NCBI GenBank assembly: GCA_030847615.1
Contig: JAUMIR010000004.1
Span: 70,153,001-70,217,000 of the forward strand
DNA: 64,000 bases
Source: Gambelia wislizenii
Lineage: Eukaryota > Chordata > Lepidosauria > Squamata > Crotaphytidae
Direction of reading: 5' to 3'
A program made the position numbers and the translations under genes. The notes below the pieces were generated by a model that saw only the letters and a program-made list of their open reading frames with translations, was not told the origin of the DNA and did not search any database. Positions 45,513-57,156 of the stretch are shown one piece after another. Within the stretch, counting starts at the first letter, position 1. Each line of letters begins with the position of its first letter.

Positions 45513-46169
45513 CACCCATCATTATTTTATACAAGACTAACATGTTCCTTGCTGATATGTACTGGAGTATTAGTACCATATTACTTATGCATTACTTTTC
45601 TAAATGAGAATGGGGATTATTTCAAAAAATACATTTAAAATAGAAAAATGCCTTAAAATCCCAAAATGTACCCCCCCAAAGTGTGAAAATATCATAAGTA
45701 AATACTGTATTAGCCATTACATTTTTCTAAAAAATGCTTTTACCAGTCTCTACATTATTCACAAAAGGAACAAATTTGAGCCCTTATCACCCCCAAAAGT
45801 AACATTTTGCAGTTAACAAGGTTACTTTAATACTTCCAAGCTATGCCATGGAGACAAACACACTTTTGTCAGAACTTTCTTTCCTTTCCTTTCAAAACAG
45901 TGAGGATTAGTACAAAGAAATACAACAGGGGGGAAATCCAGACTGGTAAAAATCCTCTAATTTATGAGTTCAATCTTGCTTCACTTCCTGGGTTTTTAAT
46001 GATAAATTATCTACCCATTCTTACCCCCAAATTCCCAGACCTCTGAAGCATGATTTCCATAATTTTGTCAAGTTTCTTCTACTTTATTTACCAATCAGGT
46101 AATGAAAGGTATCATATATACATAGGTACATAGGTCAATTTTTGAATATTATAGGAACTGAAAAAGGAG
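45513..46169. other. Unassigned AT-rich DNA
   Basis: No gene or repeat supported. Confidence 0.3.
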
Positions 46170-46780
46170 AGTACAGTACTTCCTGAGTTCAAATTGGTTG
46201 ACAGAATACTCACCAATGTTTGCTCTTCATCCAAGAGAGAAGTGACTGGTGGGATGCCTCAGGGTTCTGTCCTGGGTCTGGAGTTGTTTTACATCTTTAT
46301 TAATTACTTAGATGATGGAATAGTAGGCATGCTTATCAAATTTACAGATGGCACCAAATGGGGAGTGGGGTAGTTAATATCCCAGAGGAGAAGAACAGAA
46401 TTCAAAATGACCTTGACAGATCGGAGAGCTGGGCTAAGACTAACAAAGTAATTTTCAACAGGGATAAATGTGAGGTGTTTCATCTAGGCAGAAAAAATGA
46501 AATGCCAAAATGTAGAATGGATGACACCTAGCTTGAAAGCAGTACATGTGAAAAGGATTTAGGGATCTTGGTAGACCACATGCTATTCATGGGTGAAGTG
46601 TAATGTAGTGGCCAAATAAACCAGTGCAATTCTAACCTGCATCAAAAGGAGTATAGTGTCCAGATCAAGGGAAGTAGTAGTTCCACTCTGATCTGCTGGA
46701 ATATTGTGTTCAGTTCTGGGCACCACCATTCAAAAAGGATATTGACAAGCTAGCATGTGTCCAAAAATTTATTAATTTCT
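46170..46780 (+). mobile_element. CR1 LINE fragment, old
   Basis: GGGATGCCTCAGGGTTCTGT (G-M-P-Q-G-S-V), TAGATGATGGAATAGTAGGC, CTTATCAAATTTACAGATGG (polymerase site reads FTDG, so mutated). Continues to GGAATATTGTGTTCAGTTCT and GACAAGCTAGCATGTGTCC. Confidence 0.8.
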
Positions 46781-47039
46781 AGTGATTTATTTCACATTAA
46801 TAATAATATTAACAACACTTGATGACATTAGACTATAATAAACACTGTGTATAATTAAGAAGCAAATTTGCAGTAGAATAAACATAATTTTGTATGTATA
46901 GTTATCATTATTACTAACATTAATTATTATACGTTCATCAGTCTTTCTGTAGCACCATTTCTAGAAGCTTGCCTTACATGTTTGGTACTTTAGATGACAT
47001 TGCAAAAAGGAATCTAGTGTGACTTAAAAGGTATTTTAG
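46781..47039. other. AT-rich spacer between two CR1 fragments
   Basis: No feature supported. Confidence 0.3.
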
Positions 47040-47612
47040 AATCATATAGTCATAGAGTTGGAAGAGACTACAAGGGCCATCTAGTCCAAGCTCCTGCCCT
47101 CCAGGAATACACAATCAAAGCACTTTTGACAAATGGCCATCCAGCCTCTGTTTTAAAACCCCAAAGAAGGAGACTCCACCACACTCCAAGGCAGCACATT
47201 CCACTGCTGAACAGCTCTTATTGCCAGGAAGTTCTTCTTAAACTTTAGATGGAATCTCTTTTCCTTTAGTTTGAATCCATTGTTCCATGTCCTAGTCTCT
47301 GGAGCAGCAGAAAACAAGCTTGCTCCATATTCAGTATGACATCCCTTAAAATATTTAAACATGGCTATCATGTTATCTCTTAATCTTCTTTTACCCAGGC
47401 TAAACATACCCAGCTCCCTAAGATGCTCCTCCTTAGGGCATGGCTCCCAGACTTTTTACCATTTTGGTTGCCTTCCTCTAGACATGTTCAATATCCTTCT
47501 TGAATTGTGGTGCCCAGAACTGGATGCAGTATTCAAGGTGAGGTCTGACCAAAGCAGAATAGAGTGGCACTATTACTTCCCTCGATCTAGACACTATATT
47601 CCTACTGATAAG
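47040..47612 (-). mobile_element. CR1 LINE 3' end
   Basis: Reverse of the CR1 3' end: ATCATATAGTCATAGAGTTG (diverged ATTCTATG octamers) then coding sequence on the minus strand, FSLGKRRLRDNMIAMFKYFK, EKRFHLKFKKNFLAIRAVQQ and [20 protein letters not shown]. Ends near 47612. Confidence 0.87.
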
Positions 47613-47984
47613 AAATATCTGTAGAAGAAAATTAATAAAGAATATATATGAAAAAAAGAGAGAAATATCTATAGAATATAACGAGGCATTTCTAAGTATA
47701 CTTGCATCAGATGATGCCACATGCATACTTGGGTCAGGTCTTGGAAATGAATTCCAATGAAAAGAGTGACACCATATCTATTCATCAGGGACCCAAGGAA
47801 GCAGCAGAGCCTGTGGCATGGGGTGTTTCTAGATGAGTGTCTTGACTGGCAATTACTCTGCAACCTCCTTCACAGAATTCTACAGGAGGTCAGAGAATGT
47901 CTCCTTCTCCTCCTTCTTTAATTATACCCCCACCTTTTCATCAAAACTGGGACTCAATGTAGCTTACAAATTAAAACAAGTGCA
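47613..47984. other. Unassigned DNA
   Basis: No supported feature. Confidence 0.3.
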
Positions 47985-48240
47985 GTAGGACCCCGGTATC
48001 CACTGATTCATTATCCCCTGATTCAATTATCCACAGGACAGAAAACAGCACACCTGCCATAGAGTCTTCCTAGAAAATGTGTCCTCTCTAGCCATTTTCT
48101 AGGTCCTCCAAGGCAACTCTATGGTATTTTAAACTGGGAGTCTCATTATTTTCAATAGTGTTCGCTATTATCCATGGTTTTCAGTATCCACAGGCTCCCC
48201 CAAAACCAAGCCCCAGTGGATACAGGGGTCCTACTGTACA
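47985..48240. mobile_element. Tigger-like miniature element with internal hairpin
   Basis: Starts CAGTAGGACCCCGGTATCCA and ends GTGGATACAGGGGTCCTACT then GTA: a good inverted terminus. Internal hairpin CATAGAGTCTTCCTAGAAAA..CAAGGCAACTCTATGGTAT. Confidence 0.82.
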
Positions 48241-48369
48241 ATATAGTTAAAAACATACAAAAGACCAACTTTAAAATAGAATTAAACCAGTCACAATACT
48301 GGAACAAATAATACACTTTAAAATGATAAAAAGCAGTTTAAAAACAGTACAATTAAAACAGTAGAGTAC

Positions 48370-48905
48370 CTCTTAAAAGCCCTTCCTTCAAAAACCTCCA
48401 GTTCTGAAAGCTTGCTGGAATTTAAAAAAATCTTTGCTTGCTAACAGAAGGAAATGAAGGTCATGCTAGTTTCCTCAGTAAGGGAGTTCTAGGAGCAGTC
48501 ACCAAGAGGGCCTTGTCTTATGTCCCCACCAGCTGTGCCTATGAAGGTGATGGAACTGAGAGAAGGACTTCTCATGATCTGAGGGCCCAGGCAGGCTCAT
48601 ATGGCTGATACAGTCTATCACATAGGCAGGACCTAAGCCATATAGGGCTTTATAGATCAGAACTTTGAATTGTGCCTAGAAACAGACTGGCAGCCAATGG
48701 AACCGTTGGAACAGAGAAGTTCTGTGGTTTCTGTAATCAGCCCCAGAGAACAGTCTGGTTGCATCTCTTTGTACCAACTGAAGTTTCCAAACACTCCTCA
48801 AAGGAAGCCCCATGTAGAATGCATTACCGTAATCCAAGCAGGTTGTCACTAGAACGTGTGTCATACTAAGGCATACTTGCAACCCATCTATGTTTCTTAC
48901 CAATT
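48370..48905 (-). mobile_element. L2 LINE fragment
   Basis: The minus frame 48903-48676 encodes VLVTTCLDYGNAFYMGLPLR, KLQLVQRDATRLFSGADYRN and FHWLPVCF, the L2 C-terminal region. The next part (48660-48480) continues it in degenerate form. Same subfamily as the short pieces at 1438, 2226 and 27183. Confidence 0.82.
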
Positions 48906-49428
48906 GTCACTGATAATACAAGTATGCTGGCAATAGTAGGGACCCTGGAACTGTTACTAGTGGGTAGACTCAGCATTGGGAGGCAGATTGTTAATGTTGC
49001 AGGCACTTGCAGAGGGAGGGCAAAATACTTTTCTCATCCATTATCACAGAAACATCCTTCAGTATGAAGACACTTGCAAGCAGAATGTGTACTTAGAAGT
49101 GCCCTCTGTGCATTCTGTGTAGCTTACTCCCAAGTAAGTGTGCGCAGGAGTGCAGACATCCTTTGTTATTCCTGTGAGGGCTCAGCAACAATAGCTCCTT
49201 AATCTTTTTTAGTATTCTCCAGCATTAGTACACTTCTGATTGATAATTCCCGTCGTTCCTATTCCACTACATAGGAAGCCAAAATTGGGGGACAGGGGAA
49301 GGGTTGTTATCCTTTCAAAATTCAAGCCCCTCCTGCCCCCTCTTATTCCAGGATCCATGGGCACTCGAGCCAATTAACACATGCAGTGTGATATGGACAC
49401 CCCCCCTACAAAGCAATGCTGATAGACT
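48906..49428. other. Unassigned DNA
   Basis: No supported feature. Confidence 0.3.
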
Positions 49429-49641
49429 GGGGGTGTATCCACAGTGCAGTTATGACACCACTTTAAGTGCTGTATCTCCATCCTATGGAAACCTGGAATT
49501 TGTAGTTTGAAGGTCTGTAGCCTTCTCTGCCAAAGCATGCTGGTGCTTTACAAACTGCAAATCCCAGATTATGTAGGATGAAGCCATGGCAGGTAAAGGG
49601 TATCAAACTGCAGGAACTCTGCAGTGTGGATACACTGTGTA
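49429..49641. repeat. Palindromic hAT-like miniature element
   Basis: GTATCCACAGTGCAGTTATG faces CTCTGCAGTGTGGATACAC; CATCCTATGGAAACCTGGAA faces CCCAGATTATGTAGGATG. Confidence 0.6.
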
Positions 49642-49817
49642 ACTTCCTGCGGGATTATAATGCAGTGCCAGCAATATGTCTTTATGGTGCTGCACAACTT
49701 GTTGCACATCCCTGTTGTGGCCTGCAATGTCCTTGAAATGTTGTGGTGTTCTGCAATGCCCTTACAGTTCACTGGAGAAAAGACAGGGTGCAAATACTGC
49801 TAATTGTAAATAAGCTT

Positions 49818-50414
49818 GACCCCATCTACACGAGGGGAAAAAATCTAAAATACGTTGTAGTATTGGCATCTCGCAGCAGCAGCGACATGTCCAAATGGTT
49901 TTTCTGGCCTTGGAAGCCCCCATAAGCTTCACATTCCTGATGGTGACTGCGAGCGATTTGCTTGCGTTAGTTCTTCACCGACAGTTTTTTTTTAAAGTCA
50001 TCCCAAGGTGTGCTGGTGTGATAGAGTGATTCTCCAGTTTTATAAGAAAGCAAAACAGAAAACATTGATCCTTTTTATAGCCTTAGTGAGTGATCGCTAA
50101 GGCAAAAATCCAATATGGCAGCAGTGGGCACTTGCCCTCCTAGCAAGCCCTGCCCCTGCTTGCACCTGGCCAATCAGCTTTGTGCTTCCCTTCGAGGTTT
50201 TTATTGTTCCATAGTCCAAACCAGCAAAAATGTGCACCTGCCTCATGGTTTGTGAAAAAGTAGGGGGAAATCTGCGAAGGCTTTTACCCCATTGTTTTTG
50301 CCATTTTGGGCCCCCCTCCTTCCTAACAGTGTGGATTGGCAGTAGATCCCGTTTAGACAAGTCGGATTCCCAACGAATCCCATGAGGGGTATGTTCACCA
50401 TTTAGAGGTGCCCC
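49818..50414 (+). mobile_element. Harbinger-like miniature element next to the promoter region
   Basis: Starts GACCCCATCTACACGAGG; ends CCATTTAGAGGTGCCCC. Interior AGTATTGGCATCTCGCAGCA matches the 42545 element. ccaatca at 50170-50176. It ends just upstream of the GC-rich block, so it lies about 350 bp from the proposed ATG. Confidence 0.65.
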
Positions 50415-50772
50415 TCTGTCCCCCACAAGCAACACGCATGATTTATAAAGGAAGCCCGAGTCTGGAAGCGCCTCCCGTTGGAGCCAAGGAGGAGGTTAAC
50501 GTGTCCAACCCCGCCCTTTTCCCGGGGTGGGTTTTTTGGGGGAGCAAGAGTGGCTCCTTGAGAGCCAGAGAAAAAGATCATCAGGTCAACTTCGCAGCCC
50601 TCCTCCCAACACCACCTCGGCGCATGCGCCCTTCAGCCCAGGCGAGTTAAAAGGCGGTAGACAGAGCCAGAGCCGGGCTTGGTGCTGGAGGCGCCGCAGA
50701 AGTCCCGGCGCGGACGGAGGGAGGGAAGGAGAGAAGGAAGGAGGCGCCTTGTACCGCTGAGGAGGAGGAGAC

Positions 50773-50799
50773 ATGCCGGCTGTGGCGCTCCCTGCCCAG
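50773..50799 (+). CDS. Candidate first coding exon (nine codons) of an unidentified gene
   Basis: ATG at 50773 in a purine -3 context is followed by eight codons, giving MPAVALPAQ, then a donor CAG|GTACTC with GT at 50800-50801 (phase 0). Without splicing the frame ends at a TGA at 50857-50859, too short for a protein, so splicing is the more likely reading. The start lies about 120 bp after the TATA-like site in the CpG block. The N-terminus resembles that of NAA15 (MPAVSLPPK), the NatA auxiliary subunit, but matches at only six of nine positions. NAA15 is very conserved, and I find no exon for ENALFKRILRCYEHKQ downstream. I leave the gene unnamed. Confidence 0.45.
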
Positions 50800-51080
50800 G
50801 TACTCCAAGAGCCCGCGCGCCTTGCTTTGGCCAGGAAGCCCCTTCAGGGGGGTGAATGAGTATCTCGTTCCCCTCTTTTAAAGCCTTGCCCCATAGCTAC
50901 TCCCTCCCCTCCGCTCTTGGAATTGGAGGAAAGGCGGTGGCAGAACGCTTGGGGAGGGGGCTGCGGGAAAGCGCGGAGCCCCCCTCAGTGCTTCGCTTGG
51001 GAGTCCCAGGTGCTCCTCTGCAGAGCCCTCCGGACTGGGCAGACGGAGGGAGGGAGGCAGGGGGCACACCGTCCGCGGGC

Positions 51081-51103
51081 TCTCTCTCTCTCTCTCTCTC
51101 TCT
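51081..51103. repeat. (CT)n run in the first intron
   Basis: Short CT dinucleotide run. It creates Arg-Glu repeat frames on the minus strand that are not genes. Confidence 0.9.
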
Positions 51104-51616
51104 TTTCGGCCCCCTCTTGGGCACGTGGGGGGCAGAGTCGGTGGCGGTGGGGTGAGGTAGGGGGGACTGGGAAGCCTGAAAGGTGGGAGCGGGCTTCGTC
51201 CAGCTCCTTCGCCTCACCGCCCCCCCCTTCCTCCTTCAAAGCATCCTCGTCATCTCGGAGCTTTTCTTTTGGAAAATCTTAGGCTTCTCACTGCCGGTTG
51301 TAATTTCTTTCTCCCCCCCCCCCCCGGTCTCTGGAAAAGAGAGGAGAGGTATGAGTCACATCTTGAATCGTCGGGGTTTATTTGGGTTGAACACGTCGTC
51401 GTCGTCGTCGTCTTTCCCCTCATGACTATCCTCCTCCTGGCTTGGCTGCTCCCTCTTTCCTGGCGGCTTTTTTCACCTGGCCCAGGTGGGGCGGAAGGGC
51501 CACTGCTTGACAGGCCGTGGCAAGTGTCGGCCTGAGGCGGGAGTAAGGTCGCCAGCCAAGGAATGACTCGCCCCTTGACCCGAAGAGCTTGGAGAAGTTA
51601 CTTCTGGGGCTGCAAC

Positions 51617-51971
51617 TAGAGATGTAAAATGTCTGGAAATGTTAAAGCCATGGGGGGGGGGAACCACAACAGATTTTTTCCATCCCCCCCCAGAAAAATT
51701 GGAATTTTTTGGAAAAATTGAAACCCTCCCCGCCCTGCAAGATTCGCATTTTTACAGCTTGAAAATCACTGTGTTACTTTAGGAACGTAAAATATGACTG
51801 TGTACAATTTGATTTGGCATACAGTCATCACACTTGGTATATGAAAGAGTTTTATTGTCTTACACGTTTTACTCATCGTACTAAACAAACAAACAAACAA
51901 ACAGGCTTCAGGGGAAAAAATGTGGAAAAATCAGGGCTTTTCCTGAATTTTACCAGGCCTTCACATCTCTA
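51617..51971. mobile_element. hAT-type miniature element with perfect 8-bp target duplication
   Basis: Termini TAGAGATGTAAAA and (reverse) TAGAGATGTGAA, flanked by GCTGCAAC at 51609-51616 and 51972-51979. The 8-bp duplication and TAGAGATG ends are hAT-like. 355 bp, contains (CAAA)n at about 51886-51901, no transposase. Confidence 0.88.
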
Positions 51972-51979
51972 GCTGCAAC

Positions 51980-54554
51980 TCCCAAAGTGCTGTAGGGGGA
52001 CTGGGAGCTGTAGTGCAGAAAAGAAACTTTCCCCAGTTCTTTCCTCAGCTGTTGACTGCATAAATCTCAAGCCCATGAGGTGGTGAAGAAACCCCTGGGC
52101 TGAGCATCAGCTCAACTTCTTCCTTGCATCTCTCTCTCTTTCTCTTTGTCTGTCTGTGTGTGTCTCTCTCCTTCCTTCCTAATTTTTCACTGGCTTTCCT
52201 GGGTCTATGACCTGCTATTGGCTCTACTAATCTAAACAAGAAGTTGGACTTCTGAGTTAATTATCTCAGGCCTTGATAGGGCTGCTGAAATGAGTCCATT
52301 TGCTAAATATGTAGAACATAGATCTGAATTTGACATAGTCCAGTTGGTTGGTTATCCTGTACAGTACAAACAAAATGCTTTTAAGTAGCTTTTATGTGTC
52401 AAGGGAGAGAGACTACAGATCCTTCCTTGGAATACTTTCTTTTGTGGATTATCCCTTTTATCCTACTGTACAATATGGTGTTGTTCTTAATCATTTCTGG
52501 AAGCCAACTGACCACCCACTGAACAGCAGAAGGGCTCTTGGGCATTGTACAGTATTTGATTACTTCTTTTGGTATGTTATCTATCTAGCCCCTATCAACA
52601 GCACTAACCCAATTGATAATGCAAGGCTGGAATGACTTAGAACAAGGCTACCCCAAAATAACCACCCGGCTCTGAATGCCCCTGCCAGGTAAGGTGAGAT
52701 AGGTAACTACTAGACTAGGAGAAGATGATTTTTGGTTGCTTAGTAACAGAACAGCATTAGTGGAAGGGCTTTCCTGGTGCCATTTTCATGGTCTTGGGGT
52801 GCCAAGGGCCTTCATCCCTTTTAAATAAATTTGTTTTAGCTTGAGCTTAAACTTGAAAGTTCCATGTTTTCTAAAAACATAGATTATAAATTGTTATTGC
52901 CTTAATGGCACAAGCTATACAGATGCAGAAATAGATGAATGCCTCTTTCCCCCACAATGCCTTGAACTGATTCAGTAAGAAATTAAAATGGCAGCTAGAT
53001 CCAGCCTCCTGAAGCTGACTGAATCATTGGGTTGGAATTTTTTGTTGCTCAGGGGAGGACAGGGGAGTTGTCAGTGGTTGCCCTTGCCAGGATTATGGGG
53101 CATTGGCAGTTGCCCAAAAATGCCAGGTGCTGATGCCAGCCTTCTGTATAAATGCAGTAACATCACTTACTATTTCAAGCTATGTAGCATGACATATATT
53201 CCCCTTACATCTTGGTAACTTCCATTGTAGCAGCTTTGAAAGTGATTGTGCCATGCACAGGATACCTCTGTAAGTATTTGAGTGGATATTCTGACTACAG
53301 GTTGACTGAAGACCACCCCCCTCCGTCACACACAGTCAAGTTCTGTGTTCATTCTGTCATGCACAAATAGCAAAACCTGGTGGTTAGATGATTCTGGGAG
53401 CTATAGTTTGAAAGTAACTTTTCCAGGCTTTGAGAAAGCAAGATATAAGGATTGGCCCCTGCCTGGCTCTGATAAATGCTTACCAATGTTTCTCTCACAG
53501 ATACTGTGAATATTTCATAACATTCATGCCAAAGTAAACATGGAACTCCGATCGCTCAGCTTCCCCTACTGTTAAGATCCTTTTCCTGATAGGTAGTTGA
53601 ATGTTATCTTCTTGATTGCTTATTGCTGCCACAGGCAATGAGGAAACAATAATTTGTTTTCTAACGTTTTCCATATAGTATAGTTGTTGGCTTTAGAGAA
53701 CAAGTAACAATTCAGTTGCCTCTTTTAAAATGCATTTGTTAATAGCTTGCGAGCAGTATACGTCTTGTTTCACATACTCTTTTTAAACCCTGATTGTTGA
53801 ATAGGCCTGTGTTAAATCAAGTTTGCGCACTCCTGTATCAGAAGGTAATCCAATAAAAGCTATCAGATTTTTTCCCCTCTTTTTCTTTTGCTCTCTTTTG
53901 GAACCCTGAATAATGGATTCTCTTAAGTAGCACTAAGCCCTTATGACAGGGAAGGATATAACCCCAGTGTTTTAGTTGGGATTATCTGAGATATGGAGCA
54001 CCTGCTAACGCAAGCATGTAGCAGTAGTTTAGTACAATGATAATGGAAAGTGCAAATATTTGAGTAATTAGTAGCTTAAATGCTCTTAAGCATGTTCAGT
54101 TCAGAACCAGTATGCTGATGTTTTATTTAGTTTCTCTCATCTTGTTTTTTTTTCTTTGAAACTCTTCTCTTTCTCTCTCTCTGTATACTTTTCTTGCCTT
54201 ATGACTGATGAGCATACATTCTTGGAAATCTCAGTTCTTTGAGCATTTCCCAAGTGGGTCCTAATGTACTTCTGAGGGATAAGCACACAAATTATTAAAA
54301 CAAAGGAAAAGCAACCACAACCTTCTCATTTGGTGCTTAGTGATACAAATTGTATTGCAGTGTGGTTCCTTTAGATACTTTTTATCTATCTATCTGTCAA
54401 GACACAAAATGTGTGCATGCATATAGAATGTTACCATGGTCAGGAGAGGTTGGTGATTTCATATAGTTATAAAGTAGCAATAAAGGGCTAGTGAGAGGAA
54501 GGGACCAAAAGTGGTCTTTGAGCAGTCTCCCTGAAAAGGTATGAGTTTATACTA
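51980..54554. other. Probable intron, no feature supported
   Basis: Mostly non-repetitive DNA with short frames. No splice-flanked exon that I recognise. Confidence 0.35.
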
Positions 54555-54640
54555 AATCTAGTTATTATTTATTTATTTATTTATACCCCGCTCTTCAGCC
54601 ACAAGGCTATCAGAGAGGCTTACAAATTGTTTTTAAGCAA
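54555..54640 (-). repeat. LINE-type 3' tail fragment
   Basis: TTATTTATTTATTTATACCC, CGCTCTTCAGCCACAAGGCT and GCTTACAAATTG, reverse of a LINE tail. Confidence 0.5.
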
Positions 54641-55144
54641 TAGCTATTTACACATCTACACTGCATTAAACAGATACACTGCATTAAATAGTTAATAATG
54701 AGATCGTTCAGACGCATTCTTATTCCATGTGTCAATAGGACTATATTGCTATCTTGAGTTATCTTGACATATTCTGGATCATGGGTGGGAATCATGTCTC
54801 CTATGGAGTACATGCAGCCCCCAAAGCTGCTGTTGTGGCCCCCAGGCCCAACATCCTAAATTGCAGTTAAAATTGCAGCTTAGTTATCTTCTACTGCAGA
54901 ATGTGAGACATATTAAGATCTTTTTTTCCTATAGGTTTCTTTCCCCAACCAGAAGTAGTCCCCCACTCAAACCCAGTAACCTGATTGCTTCTGGTTTCCT
55001 GTGGAAGGGCTGGTCTCCCCCTCAGAAACATGTATGGAAACTTCAGATGGTACAAAATTCAACAGTGAGAGCTTTGAGAGAGTATTGCTCTGAAGGTGAA
55101 CATACAACTGTTACTATACCAAGCCATGTCTTTGTCTGGATCAG

Positions 55145-55250
55145 GGGTGGAGTGTGCATAGCCTTTCAGATGTTGTTGAACCCTAACTCCCATCAGTCCT
55201 AGCCAGGATAGCCAGTAGTGAAGGATCACAAGAGTTGTAGTCCAGTGATC
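55145..55250. repeat. Palindromic ACAACTCC-type short repeat
   Basis: CAGATGTTGTTGAACCCTAA, CTCCCATCAGTCCTAGCCAG, and AGAGTTGTAGTCCAGTGATC. Confidence 0.55.
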
Positions 55251-56454
55251 TCCTGGTTGCTTTCATCAATGCCAGCAGGAAGTTTTCACCTCCTCCATAG
55301 TCATATTTGGACCTATGGAGAGAGATTTTAATTGAATGGTAAAAATATTGTTGTTTTCTCATGCTGTGCACCTATGAACCAAAAATCTGATATAAATCCT
55401 GAAAATCTTTATTTTGGGGGGCAAATAATATGCAGTGCTTAGTGAGTTTCTTTTTTGTTCTGTGAAAAAAACATTATGTCATTATGACATATTGTCAATA
55501 ACTTTATACTTTTTTTTTAAAGAACAGGTTGCTTGCTGTCATGCTTGTAGGCACTTTCTGTTTACAGTTGATAAATTAAAAGTGTCTGTGGCAGTTGCTG
55601 TTTCCAGGAGATAGAGATCAGGATTTAATGTCTACTAATTCTACCTTAGGTCTCATGGACTCCATTTCCCCTTTGCTGCTGATTCAAGGCAACCGCTTCT
55701 CATTTTTCTCTTACTAACTCAGTTGTTTTTTCTGTCACATTTCAAAATCAGCAAGATTTAAGATTTCACATCCAGAATAAACTAAGCATGTTCATGCAAC
55801 TGTGACATAACTGACTTTGGTCACAAAAATGGGATTTTCTGGTTTCTGCATTTATACTCTTAATTTGGAAAACTAAAGCCATGGATTGCAGATGTTTGAG
55901 GTCTGCTTACCAGTGATATTTATAGTGACGTTCTCAATACACATTTAATATACAACACCCCTGACTAGAAGGCACATTTGTTATAAACCAGACCTGAGAA
56001 GCTCTTTTCCAGGTCATATATGAGAATGGTCTTAGAGCACAGTTGCTCTGAATTTTTACTTCTTGAAATTTCTTATATGTAAGCAAATTTAAGCTCTCTT
56101 CTTTGGTTGCTTACTGTATTAATGCCTAAGTTAGCAATGAAGCTTTATACATTGCTTAGCTTTTGACCACTGCTATTATACAAATAATGCAATTCAGACT
56201 TCATAAAATAAACTTTTAATTTGGAAGATGAAGAGATTACCAAAGGATTGGATTCAATCTCAATTTCCTGCACTGATAGTATCTATCTACACCAGAGATC
56301 TACAGGGACTGAACTTAGACTGTTCATATGGTGTGATGTTACTGACTGAATCCTACCCACTAGCCTAATCTCTTGACTTGTATGGATCAATTAGGCTTTC
56401 TTCTTAGCTCAAGTCCACATAGGTTTCTCTTGAGAATATGTTGAAAAGGAGATG
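55251..56454. other. Probable intron, no feature supported
   Basis: AT-rich unique-looking DNA. Confidence 0.35.
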
Positions 56455-56620
56455 AACACTTTTTGAAAGGGTAACCATGTTAATCTATTGTAGAAAATAA
56501 TAGGAGTCTCATAGCCCATCCAAGGCTAACAAATTTATTATAGCATGATATTTGTGGATTTGCATCCAGTTTATCAGATTCATGAAGTGCTATCCTCAGT
56601 TAGGATGTGAGTGTCTATGG
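56455..56620 (-). repeat. Old dispersed amniote-type repeat
   Basis: GGGTAACCATGTTAATCTAT, AGGCTAACAAATTTATTATA and CATCCAGTTTATCAGATTCA. Same type as 36300-36485. Confidence 0.55.
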
Positions 56621-56859
56621 GGGAAATTTGTAAACAGTGAGGTTGCAACTAAATGCAAAATAGTGTGGTCTGACCATTTATTTAAAGCTTGAAGAAACCT
56701 AAGTTAAAGCTTAAACAAAACAAGCACAGTTACCATTCACAACAGGTTCTGTCACCAATTATTCCTGTTGTTAATCATTACTCTACTTGTTATTTATATA
56801 TTTAAGCTGTAGTCCAAAACACACTTACACCAAAGTTAGGGTTTGATGTCATGTAGAAG

Positions 56860-57156
56860 GGCTGTCATGTAGAAGATGGAGCAAGCTTGTTTTCTGCTGC
56901 TCCAGAGGATAGGACCCAAACCAGTAGATTCAGATTACAAGAAAGACCATTTCAATTAAATGTTAGAAGGAACTTCCTGACAGTATGAGCTGTTTGACTG
57001 CAGGATAGACTGTCTTAGAGCATGGTGCCCCTTCTCTAGAGATTCTAGAGCAGAGTTTAGATGGACACGTCTCAGGAATGCTATAGCTGTCAATTCCTGC
57101 ACCAATAAGGGGTTGGGCTAGATAGGCCTTGAGACCCTGTCCAACTTTGTGATTCT
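56860..57156 (+). mobile_element. CR1 LINE 3' end
   Basis: GGAGCAAGCTTGTTTTCTGC, TGCTCCAGAGGATAGGACCC, AAATGTTAGAAGGAACTTCC, GGGGTTGGGCTAGATAGGCC and CAACTTTGTGATTCTA: the end of the CR1 ORF and 3' UTR, with part of an ATTCTATG-type terminus. 5'-truncated. Confidence 0.88.

Larger units (their letters stand above)
50430..51300 (+). promoter_or_regulatory. CpG-rich promoter region
   Basis: A long GC-rich, CpG-containing block in an otherwise AT-rich window. It contains GCGCATGCGC at 50620-50629 (an NRF1-type palindrome), TTAAAAGG at 50647-50654 (TATA-like) and CCCCGCCC at about 50510. A purine-rich leader (GGAGGGAGGGAAGGAGAGAA) precedes the ATG at 50773. The likely start of transcription is between about 50675 and 50700, inferred from the TATA-like site. 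Confidence 0.65.

Noticed and set aside
50773..50799. Naming the candidate exon NAA15
   Set aside because: Three of nine residues differ in a protein that is highly conserved, and no second exon is seen within 13 kb.
50527..51282. Several frames of 80-121 codons in the GC-rich block
   Set aside because: Long frames are expected in GC-rich DNA. They overlap on all strands, and some come from a (CT)n run.
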